Source: Apostichopus californicus (taxonomy: Eukaryota; Echinodermata; Holothuroidea; Aspidochirotida; Stichopodidae). From it: DNA of 64,000 bases. Below are positions 11,701-23,700 of the stretch, in pieces. Both the position numbers and the translations under genes were made by a program. Below the pieces are notes generated by a model. The model ran no database searches. It had not been told where the DNA came from and saw only the letters and a program-made list of their open reading frames with translations. The DNA is taken from assembly GCA_020650975.1 (NCBI GenBank), contig JAIPMN010000252.1, forward strand, positions 1-64,000, read 5' to 3'. How positions within the stretch are numbered: position 1 is the first letter of the stretch; each line of letters opens with the position of its first letter.

Positions 11701-14700
11701 CTGGTTTTGAGTCCCTTATTTTGTAGCTAAACGTTTCTGCATTCTTTTCAAATTTGTTTATAATTCCCCTGTCAGTTTACTGTTTATATACTTGTTTAAT
11801 ACAAGTTTAATACTTGACTACAAGGTAAAACATTATGTACTTTTGATTAGTAAAAGTCCAGTACTGCTGTTGCACTAGTACAGCCATTTTAAGCGATGGA
11901 AGGATAAATATAAAATTTACTTCGCTCGTTGCTTACCTGTCTCCTCACAACCTCAGCACTCTCGTTCTAGTGTGCATAAAATGAACTGGTAACCTTTTAA
12001 CACTTTTTGCAATTTCGCTGTTTGCACAATTCTATTTATAGCTTGTTGTAGATATTAACTAGGTGCTACCTATAGATTGTTCATTTGACAATCAAAAATA
12101 AAAATAAATGATTGAAGAAGTAAACTGAAAATAATGACTTGAGTTTCATCAGTTGCAGTCCTATTGTAGGTGTGAATCTACTCAAGTGCTAAACCACACT
12201 TGTAAAACTTGTAAAAACCACACATAGTTTACTGGGAATAAGGTGGAGTACATCTTTTGGTACCCTTGGTTGTTGTAAACTCAAAGAAACAAACAAACAG
12301 AAACTAAAATGGCTGCTATGTCCACACTTTTGTATATGATTTGCAAAGACATCTTTGATAGGGAATGACAAAACATAAGAAAGTTATAATCCATCCCCTC
12401 CTGATTACCCATCCTAATACCCTCCCCTTCCCCTCCACTTATCACCCTTCTCTTCCCACCCCACAAAACCAAATCGTTGACTACCAACTTCATGATAGTG
12501 TGCATCAATCTTGTCTGACGTTAAAATTCCCTCCAATTCCCTCCAAGACAAGACTTGTTCAAATAAATATATTTCTGCCTTTATTATATATATTATTTTA
12601 AACTCCTAAACACACCTTTCATTTAATCAACTATGGAATTCCTCTTGGGTATTCTTACATGTACATTCAATTGACTTTACATATTAACATATAAATAATC
12701 TTTAATATTTGACTTAGATATAAACGATTGGAAATCACTAACATTTACCATTATTTCTCTCACTTTCCTTCCGAATGTTTTCTCTTTCAGTCCTGAAATC
12801 CAAAGGAATGGATTAACATGCATTTACGACATGTCTGGATCATCACTTAATAACTTTGAACTCACTCTAAGCAAGAAACTTTTGGGCATCTTACGAGACG
12901 GCTACCCGGCAAGATTGAAAGCAGTTTACGTAGTCACTCCACCCCTCTGGTTCAAAACAATGTACAAAATCCTGACCCCGTTCCTGAAGGATAAAATAAG
13001 GGATAGGGTAAGTTGAAACTTGAAAGCATCTTTGGGTATTGTAGAAGGTAGTTAATAGAAGTTAGGTATGGATGGTGTCGAAAAAAAGAGGGGGGAGGGG
13101 AGAGTGGATTTTTCTACAAGTTGTCTTCTAAAATGTATTTTAAGATGGACACTGCAAAGGGGAGAAGTTTCCGAAGTCACTGGTGGTGAGAATATTTTTC
13201 GACGTGATACCGGAAGAGAATGCAATATTTGTGCGGTAAGTTTCAGGAATCACCTGAATGGAGAAAGCTGCTCAATACAGTTTGTGGTCCCTTGTGGATG
13301 ATTGTGGTGTCTGACACAAGCATAGCTGAGGAAAAATAAATAGTGATGTAAGTTTGTTTTCTCTCTCTGTGCTTTGTAGGGCACATATCATGCACATCCC
13401 ATTGCTTAAACTACAGTCTAGCCAGTACATAGATGGTATTAGTTTAACCTAAGACAGTGTTGGCACACTCTTTCTCTCCCTCTCCACCTAACTGCATTTC
13501 CTGGAACTCTCATAAAGAGAGTCAAAGGAGGCATCTGGCTAGAAGCCATACATGCTACCTTGAGATTTTTATCATCTCCAAGTGCCTCAAGTCTGCCATA
13601 CATGTACTAAAGAAATAATAAGCACAAGGGCGCTAGAGGAAGAAATCTTTGGAGACCTCTGTTCTTCCTTCCAGCATATTGCAATTTTCAAAAGATGACG
13701 TAATTTTAATGTCCATTAACTATCTCATTAGTTATTCTTTCCTTCTACCCTGGACTCTGTATATTTGTTGAAGAACACACTTGTTACGTTAGCGAGACAG
13801 TGATGTTTTTTTTTCCAGCTCTTCTTTGGTTATAAGGTTATAGAAACATTGGTAAAAAATGTGTAGTTATGATACGTCTTTATTTCGATACAAGATTATA
13901 TCAAAAGCAATGGGGATCTCCCGCCACGTAATAAACTAACAGAGGGCACGTTCATATCCGCTGCAGTCTCTGAAATCGCTTTGAGGAATCTCTGATGGAC
14001 TTTTGGATGTCTGAATGTCAGCAAATTTGGTTGTCCGAAAAAATAACAATGGCCGATATGTACACTGTAGGAGAGATGTGTAGGTTGGTGATTAGCGTAC
14101 AAGCACAAAATCAAAGGAGTGATACCAATCTATCTTTTTTCCTATTTGGGGGTATTTAGTTGCAGTGCAATCTTCATTTCACAACTGGTTGTCTGCCGGA
14201 CAACCTCAACAGCCAATGTTGGTTGTCCGAACAGAAAGTTGGTCGTCTCAAACGACCGGACTAACATCACAAATTTGCTCAGACTGTATATGGAGGAGTC
14301 ATACAACAACAGAAGACTGACTGGGAAATTTCAAATAAATTTGATAGAGTCAACTAACTTCCTTATTCTCATGTCCAAAGTACCTACATACATTTTTGTG
14401 TGGATTTTGATTAATCATTACCAATCTTTACATCTGGTATCCATCTACTTAAGTTCAGTTTCAGGTACTTCTACAAAATTATGTACAAAGCTTTCAAAGT
14501 TTTGATTTACTTCGAATTGTCAGAATCTAATAGAAAGGGTACTTACTAGATATGTAGTTAATTTATCGATGCAAGAAGTGAAAGAGCTTCATAGTTATAC
14601 TTGAGGCCTCAAAAGTCAGACTATTTACTGGCCAACTGTCAGTAGATTATGCTGTTTGCCAGTAGAAAGGGAAAAAAAGAGGCACTGGCAAATTCCTGCC

Positions 14701-17700
14701 AGTAGACATTAAGAAGATAAACACTCAGTAAGTCAGTAAACAATCGTCAGTCAAAGAATGATTTCCGTACCTAACATAAGCCCTTTAAGATTACTGCTTA
14801 TGTATCAGTAAATATTATTGGGCTGCTCCCATCAGCCTGTACAGAGTAACTAATCTGTGCTGTAATTCAGGACAATGCTACACAAGCCATAAGAGTTTTT
14901 TAAGCTATTGCATATTTTTAGCAAGTGGCTGCAAAACTTATGAAACTGTAGGCCTGGTAGTGTGATCAATTTAAATATTATTTCGAGTAATAACTGGTAG
15001 ATTAGATAAAATTGTGCAGATTTGTTAACAAAACACAAACAGAGACCTTTAAAGCAGTTTGGAGTTAAAGCTCAATTTTTCACTACACAGTGTCTCTTTT
15101 ATATTGTAGAGCAGTTCATATATATTCTAATCCTGGAGTTATCGCTACTCCTCTTTCTAATGCAGTAGCTCAAATTAAATCATTCCGAGAAAGTGCAATC
15201 TTATTCAGGTCCTACCCAAAACGACCTCATTCTCGGAAAAGATTACGTCAATGGAAGCCAATTTCGAAGAAATTTACCCACAAGTGTTAACTGTGTGTAT
15301 TTGCCTTCATAAAAATTGTATGACATAGTTAACAACGTATTGTATTGGCGATTTCTCTGTCAAAGTAACAAATTGTCGTTAGTAAAAAAAGAGATCAAAT
15401 TGGTTTCCGGAATGATATTACCATGGGAACCGAACCAAGTCTATCAACAATGCAGATCAGTCAAGTTTTCTTGGATAAATGCTGAGTAATATCATCTTAA
15501 TTCATCATGTTCATATTAAAATATTAAAACCTTTGACAAATTTGCTTTTTCGACTGAGTTTACTTTTAAATAGTAGACATGTTTAATAGCACGTTCTTTT
15601 GTTTGGTAACAGTTAACATACTTTTCTTGCAAAGCAAAAGTACACATAAACCCATTGCCTCATTCAAGTCAAAGACAGATCTCCATTTCTGAAGGATACA
15701 TGGCCAAACTTGTGCAGAGTGCTTCAGTATTAGTTTCTATCCTAGGACTATAAAAGACTGGAATACACAATCCTTGGCCGTTAAAGAGAGCCCTAGTCTT
15801 GAGGTGTTTAAGACAAGATTGCCCACGCATTGTTATTAGCACTGCTGTGCTGCGCACCAACATCCTCGTTGTGATACCCGAGAGGGGTTTTTAACGAGTA
15901 CCTAACAGAAACAGAGAGAGTACATTTTGTAGTATTGCCATTTTAATGTGGTGTCTACCTTGTGTCAAAACCTGTGACACTTTGGTTGAAGAACCAAATT
16001 CCAGTGTTCAAATGCATTCTATTCATTCCAGATGGATCTCCCGATTGATTCAGTAATATCTCTAATATCAAGTGAAAATTGAGTTGATTTCCAACAGTGC
16101 TGAGAAAAAAGAAAAGAAAAAAAAAATGAAATTTGCAAACAAAAATTTCTCGGCAGGGAAAAATATATAACAAATTTCTCTGGAAACTTGAGAATGATAA
16201 ACTGGTGTTCTCTACAGGTACAAAACAGCTTCCAGGTGTGCAGATATAGCAAGATAATAGTGTGTGCATTGCTCTAATGGTGAGCAGTTTGTGGTATATG
16301 TAGCTATATACAGTGTGTCATCAGAGGACACTTCACAGGATAATAGTGTGTGCATTGCTCTAATAGTGAGCAGTTTGTGGTATATGTAGCTATATACAGT
16401 GTGTCATCAGAGGACACTTCACAAGATAATAGTGTGTGCATTGCTCTAATGGTGAGCAGTCTATGGTATATGTAGAGCTATATACAGTGTGTCATCAGAG
16501 GACACTTCACAAGATAATAGTGTGTGCTTTGCTCAAATGGTGAGCAGTCTGTGGTATATGTAGCTATATACGGTGTGTCATCGGAGATATGTCTCATGAG
16601 GGTTACCCTGGCCAGGTATCTTACAGCTTGTTCACATTTGAGAACACTAATCTGACCCTGCACATAATGTGTTAAATGTACCATATGACACAATTCAGTG
16701 AATTTTATTCTCACCCTATGTGTCCATGTTTTTTTGGGGCGGGGGATGTGGGGAGTGGGCATATAGTTGTGCAGTGATCATAGAATTATGACTAATATTA
16801 AAAGGTTATTTCCTCAACATTCTGTCATCATGCTATCTGAGCCTGAGTAATGTCTCATGTGCAAACGTTTTCCTTGCTGAATCCTCCTGTTCCAGCCATC
16901 CTCCGTTGCCTTTCTCCTCCTGCTACATCCTCATAGCATAACCCGGCCTGGGATATGCTGTATTTGATGGTATTTTAACCACTATGGATGCAAATCGTAG
17001 TGTTTCAATCTCACATTTCATTTGCATCTTGATAGAATTCTCTTGGTTTAGATTTGACTCGAGAATGATATGTGACAGTCAAGTTGCACGCCTCCAAAGC
17101 CATTTGGATACTCCCGCATCATTACAGGTGGAACATGAAAATAAGTCAATTGACACATATCATGAATGACTGAATGACTCTTTCAGGGTGGGAGCATGCA
17201 TTACCTCATCACTTCCAATCAGTCTTAAATGTTGTGTAAATCATCATTTCATTGGTTCCTTGATAACATTGTATTGATTTAAATGTTCGAAGGTCGCAGT
17301 GCGTATATTAATGCGTGACTGCAATGTGGGACGGTACAGTTTTCTTTGCATGTCTTCTGTTTTTTAAGTAAAATTTCTGCTGTGTTATTGATTCCTGTTC
17401 TAAGACACAGATGTTCAAAGGTTATACTTTAAAGAGGGTGTGCAGTTTTGTACTTTTTGTTTTACTCTCAAGTATTATCGGTTTATATGGTACAACAACA
17501 GACTCATATCACATTTGTATATACTTGCAGTACTAGCAAAGGTGGGGAGATTAGATTTCATTTCAAGTTTCTTTATAGTTAAACCAAGTGTTTTTTAAAA
17601 TCACTTCTGTCTTTTAAGAATTACCAGAGCCTAGTTACAGAGATTTTATTTTAACTGATGACAATGAAAGTGAAGCTTCTGTAAGTTTCTCGTCGTCCCC

Positions 17701-20700
17701 ATCCTTGTGTAGTTCGTTTTGCACATGTGTAGTTTGGAATCATAAAATATACTTCTTTGATCTCTGTTTTGTTTCAAATTACTCTAAAAGTATACCTGCA
17801 GAGAGACACGTACAAGTACATTTTTAATAGAATGAAAAACAAAGTAGTTTTTGTGACTTCTTTCATGTGCTATGAACATTATCTGTATCAAAGTAGCCCT
17901 CTATCACTTCACCTCTACCCCTCCCCCTCTACCCCTCCTCCCTCCACCTCTACCCCTTCCCCCTTCTACTCCACCCCTTCCCCCCTTCTACTCCTCCTAC
18001 CTTACCTGACAGAACACAATTGGCCCATGTTTTGCTTTCGTTATTCAAGCTGTCCTTTTCAATGACAGAGAGAGTGAGTATGTAACGTGTGGTGACAGTC
18101 ACTCATCCAGGCTCTGAAACAGTCTGTTGCACAAGACAGCTCTTGCAGCAAACTGTCAAAACATTTTGACAAGAAATCAAAAAAGAGTTTATGGACTTAT
18201 TTTTAGCAACATTTTAATTATTTCATGATCAACTGTGAGCTGTCAGTCATTTGTTGGCAGGGAATAAAACTAATGTTAAGATTTCCCCCATGCAGCTGTT
18301 AAAGATAATTCACTTCTAATTTAGTAAAAAAAAATAGTGGGTGAAAAAGGTATGAGTCATACAACAGAAAATGGATGCCAAATGTGGAGAAATAATCAAA
18401 ACAGGTTAGAAAAGGAAATGCCTATTGAACTGAATTCAGCGGTAAGATTTTCAGGCTGTATTTATGCATTGGGTTTTAACTTTATGTCACTCTGAAAAAC
18501 AGTCTTGCAGCTTTCTCGTAAAAAATAAGTTATGAATCCCGAAATTTCACTCAGAGTTCTGTCTGCTTACCTCCAGTCAGCTGCTCCAAATTATTAAAGT
18601 CTCAATGTGTGTTAGCCAAAGTTATACTTCAACCTTTCCAGCTTACTGCCCTAAAATCTCATTAAAAATGACACCGTTCTATGCTAATATTCATTATTTT
18701 TATTGATTTATCTGTCGTTAAACGTTTTGAGCTGAATAAAATTCGCCAGATTTTTTAACGAGTCCGTTTCTACAATCTTCAATAAAAATTTGCAAGCCCC
18801 GCCCAACCAGATCATGCACCAATCAAATCTCTCTGTTTTGTTTACGACCGTTAGGCCTATCTTACTCTCACTTTCGTGGGCTAGCCTGTGTTAGGTCTCT
18901 TGAATAGTATCTTTCTTTCGGTCTTACCGATGTAGCTTGCGACCATTGTGTCATTTCCTTCCATTGCAATGAATAAACAGGTGTTTTCAGACGTTTCCTC
19001 CATGAAATTGGGTCCAAAAAGTGGATGATACAAGTATATATAGGTTATATTTGTGTAATGAGCATGCTGATATGGGCGGTCGCAGTGATTTTACGGTAAA
19101 TCGTTTGCGCCATAAGGGCAACAGAAATTAAATTTCTTTCTTTCAATTGCGACAGCTTTTCTTCATTAAACCCACCTGGTCAGAGTGCATTTAGAATAAG
19201 AAACATTGAATCTGCTTCGGAAGTTTGTTTTCCGGAATTTATCAGTAAACATTTATTGAGACTTTAAAACGTTTTGTCAAGTAGACAGTTTTGCATCCCA
19301 CAAACTTCATATCATGTTTTTTAACTTGTTTTGGGTTTTTTTTTTGGTTTTGCAAACTTTCTACGCATAATTTCCTTGTTCCTGTTAACAGTTTGGTTCA
19401 TTCCAGAAACATGTTGCTTTCAGTTAAAGCTGCCATTATTAGTGCTAATTGTAGCAAATCACAGCAAAAACTTCAGGTTCATTGATCTGACGCAGATACG
19501 TTTATCAGATGTTACTCATAAAAATATGAATATTTAAATGTGTAGGAAGGCTCTAAATTTCTATACCAATTTCTTCCATACTCATGTTTCAGGAGAAGAG
19601 CACTTGACAGGCTGTACTGGTAATCTATTCCAAGTTGGTTTTATATTAATATTAAAATTTGAATCATCTTTAATAAAGATACATGTCGGAATCTAACGAA
19701 ACCTTAACACGATGGTGATGTAATTTATAGCACGATTTGAATTAAAAGTGTCCCACAGATCTCAAACTCTCTATACCTTCTTAGTTCCTTTATTACATTT
19801 TCAAAGATTCAATTAAAATATTGCAAGTATAAAGTTTCATAAGACGAGGGTTTTGTTGCTTTTGATAATATTTTGACAAAATCACCAGCTGAAAGATATC
19901 ACTGATGAATCATGTATCCAGATTCTCTGCCTCTTGTCCCCCTCCCCCCCCCCCCCGCTTCCCACCAAAAAAGATTGTAACATCGATTAAGTTTTCTTAA
20001 ATTATGAATATGATCATGAATTTCTCATAGTTAAAGTTTCAGTAGGTTCAATCAAAGTATTATGACATTAATAAACTGCTTATTCCTTGTGATATTGTGG
20101 AACTTTACCTTGTTGTCTCCATTTTCCCTCTTTTCTCCCTCCCCCTCCACTCCCCTTATTTTACTATCACAATAGTTGAAACAGCAACTCGCCACTTCTA
20201 CATCCTTTCATGTAGTTTGGTTCATGATTTAACGATGCCATTTAAAAATCATTTGTTACCTAATCTGCATAATTTGTTCAATAGAAGACTAAATGGAAAC
20301 TGAAAGCTGTCTTCTTTATCTTTCGACGCTAAATCGAGGGGGGGGGGAAGGGAAATTACACATAGACCTCTAAGGTTGAATCATAAAACTATATTTATAT
20401 CCACTTTGTTTAGCTCTTGTAATCAGGACAAAGTCTGTGAATTAGTTTTTTTTATCAGCCTGCAGGAATACATGTATGTAGTAATCCTATTTGATTCAGG
20501 TTGTTGCTTGGCGTCTGTATGTTTATATGCATGAGAAAAAATGATTGCTTAATAGAGATATCACACGAGGCACTGTGTGTTACTGTACACGTCTGACTTT
20601 TAGTCTACCAGTCGGATACAAAACATACTGAACTTGTATACTATATATCAAAATCATGGTAAGTCTTTATTTTTGGATACTTTGTAGTCCTTTTTCTTTA

Positions 20701-23700
20701 ACTAACTCTTTTTCAACTTCTTGGGAGTATCATATTTGTAATTGTCGTAAACTGCTTGTCAGTCAAGTAACAGACGGTTTAAGATATAAAATGTGATGAT
20801 TATTATCACATTAGTAGAAATCAGTCAAAATAGCAGATTTTTTTTAATGTATTATAATTGTAGGACATAAATTGGCATTAATATATATTGTGATCATGCA
20901 AAGTCTGCTACATTGGTTTTATGTTACGTACACAGTATGTACTTAACATATACTCACAGAACTGTCTGGACTCCATTTGTGTATAGTTCATGATACTTTT
21001 GAATACTGAAATTCAGATGTCAAAAACTAATTGTTTTCTCCATCTTGAAATTCAGAGCATTTGAAAAGGAAGGGAACCTGCAGGACCTCTCTCTCTGTTA
21101 CCAAAACTAAAGTATTCTTGGCCCTCTATAAGCTTAGCGTACACGATAACTCTAGTTTGATATTGTTAAAGGTTTATAACTTCATCCGTAACAGAGCAAT
21201 TGTCTTTCCAGATCTTCGTCTAATCTTACCAAAAGGAAAGAATTGTTTGGTTATTCTTTGCCTCTCAAATCCACCCCCCCCCTCCCCCACCCACTCTCTC
21301 TCTTTCTCTCTGTCTTTGCTCACACTCTTTCTTTCTCTAGTTTCTTTTCTGTTATGTCTCATTACTTTCCAGTTTGGAAGGTGAACCTAAGGGGTCAATC
21401 TCTCAGTATTTTTCTCTGGTTTAAATTAGATCCCCACTGGATTGATACCTTCAGACATATCTTGCCAGAGCTTGTCATCGGTTTGATAATGCCAGTTTTG
21501 CCCAAAGCTAGGTTCCACTGTAGAGACAAAACCAACCACTGCCCTGCAGGTATCCTCAGATAGTTAAAAGGGGGAGGATTCTTCGTTAGGAAATTCATTT
21601 TGTGTTTCATAACATTTCTATGAGACTTCACTTAATAAAGAAACATTGTTACATATGAATCAAAAGTTCAACAAGGTAAAAAAAATTCTATTCAGTAAAT
21701 GTTGTTGATACAAATGGTACATGAACTAGCATGGCATAAATGAAATTAAACAGCATTTCTGAGTTTTGTCGTATAATTTTGAACATATGTGCCGAGTGTC
21801 ACAATTGTAAGATTATAATTGATGAGACTGAGTCACCTTCCTAGACATTTACATAAAACTTGATGGTAAATGAGCAAGTAATTCAGTTATTAATTAAGTA
21901 ATTAAGTTATTAGATTTGATTTTGAACATTTCTTTGCCAAGGACATGTACCTGTAATAGTAGTATGTAACAGCATATAAATGAAAATTTCAAAGCTTATA
22001 AGCTTATAAACTATAGTGTGATGGTATTTTAGTATTAAATAGGATAACAAAATTGAGCAAAGTTAACTACTAAACAACTAAGACACTCCTACCACAGAAT
22101 TAACTGCTATCCCTCCCTCCCTCCCCCCACCCCCCCAAAAAAAATAACACCCATCCCCTCCCAATACCCAATGGTTTAAAATGTTGATGTTAGGTTGTAC
22201 AGCTGCTGAATTAGGGGTGTTGAATAATTATTTGAACAAATTTCTGGAGTTTGTTCAGTTTATACTGGACATGCTTTGCTCTGAATTATTTTGTAAGCAA
22301 AAAAAAAAACTACAATTTTCTTTTATTATTAATGTTCATGTAAAAATACTAAAAAGAAAATTGATTTATTTATGTTCATGTCAAAAAAGTAAAAAAATAT
22401 GACTTCTTTTACTGCAATCATCATCATCATACTGTCAGCACAATTTCTTTGAAATGTAACATGAAAGAACCGTATTGTACAGATTGGCACTAACATATTA
22501 AGAAAATTGTCCCAACTGGTCGAATTAACTTCTGTGTTTTACATTTATATTTTAGTTGTTTCAGAGGTGTAGATAAATTCATCCAAACCTACACACTGAA
22601 CCTATTTGTACATGAAAATCCTCTTCCTTGATGAAGCAGGAATATAGGATCAGCCAATGTATATTTTTTTTTGTGTCAGCTCATGTAGAGATCAAGTTTT
22701 CTATTTTGTAAAAAAAGATGACACAATCCCTTTAAAGCTTTCCTCACCGGCTGGAGATAGTTGATGATACAAGGGCAGACCTCTCAGCTGTAGTTTCCCC
22801 GCTGTATAACTTGGATGTTTCGTTTCCTTTCCATGAGGAAGAAGACGACGAAAGACGCACACTAAAGTAATTACAGTGAAGTTGCATGCTGCTTTCCACT
22901 CCCAATGATTATTTGAATATAGAACCATCAATTTTCTATCTCTCTGTCTCTATCTAACTCGCTCTCTGCCTTGGCCATTTTGATCAGTTCAAATTCACAG
23001 GCAGGTTGCACTGTCGGTGAATTCTGTTGACATCGCTGCCCGCATGTAGTTGGATTTATTTCTCTTCTTTGCTGCGTCGTGGATTATGAGAGCACTGTAC
23101 AAAGAACAGAGGCAGCTCTACATTCCAGGTTTCTTGGATTTGGTGGAAGTCCATTTCAAATGGCTGTTGTTGGTTCTTGTTTTTTTGACATCAGGATAAT
23201 TTGATTTCGGAGATATATTTAACTTGATTTGGATTTTTTTTTTCCCCTCTCCTGTCGGTGAGGACAAAATTTTCAGTAGCGGATTTCTATTTATGGTACG
23301 GTGTGTCGGTATTGACGGCCAGTAGTGAGTCTGTTCAATGAGACGACCTGATATTTTTTCTGATCTTCGCTAATAATCGGAAATTCTTTTAGTCTCTTTT
23401 AAGCGACAATTTAAAGAATTAAATTTATAACTTGATCCTTTGTGGATGGAATTACTTTTGCTTCAATGATATTTGAATGTTTTGTTTTTAAGACAAGGTA
23501 CTGTATGGAATATTACAAGTGTTTGCTAAATAAGTTGTTCAGGATATCATTATGCATCTGTGTGTTGTGATTTAAAACTTGAAGAAACTTCCTTTTTTTT
23601 TGGTCTTATTTTAAACAAATCTGAGAATATGGAGTTAACTGTTGATGATGTTTTACAAGTCCGTATGAATTATCCCAGGGATATGGTGAGTGTTTAAATA

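Larger units (their letters stand above)
3521..12790 (+). other. Intron b-c of the PTPN9-like gene (9.3 kb)
   Basis: A GT-AG intron. It contains two copies of a small dispersed repeat (4606-4682 and 11917-12010) and an AGGTCA-containing repeat (8120-8440). G/C homopolymer tracts occur near 8717-8735, 9540-9560 and 9815-9842. An open frame of 116 codons on the minus strand (5528-5878) is unrecognised. No other gene can be supported. Confidence 0.85.

Noticed and set aside
13140-13233. Exon-like stretch ending at a GTAAGT donor just after exon c
   Set aside because: Two frames are open but neither fits phase 0 after exon c, and the frame that would fit is closed. Exons c and d already join seamlessly against human PTPN9.
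14119-14505. Plus-strand open frame of 128 codons
   Set aside because: It starts inside a dispersed repeat, has no recognisable motif and no homology to neighbouring exons.
18969-18982. ATGAATAAACAG followed by GTG in a CpG-bearing stretch, as another possible alternative first exon
   Set aside because: Only four codons and a weak donor (GTGTTT). The candidate at 23629 is better.
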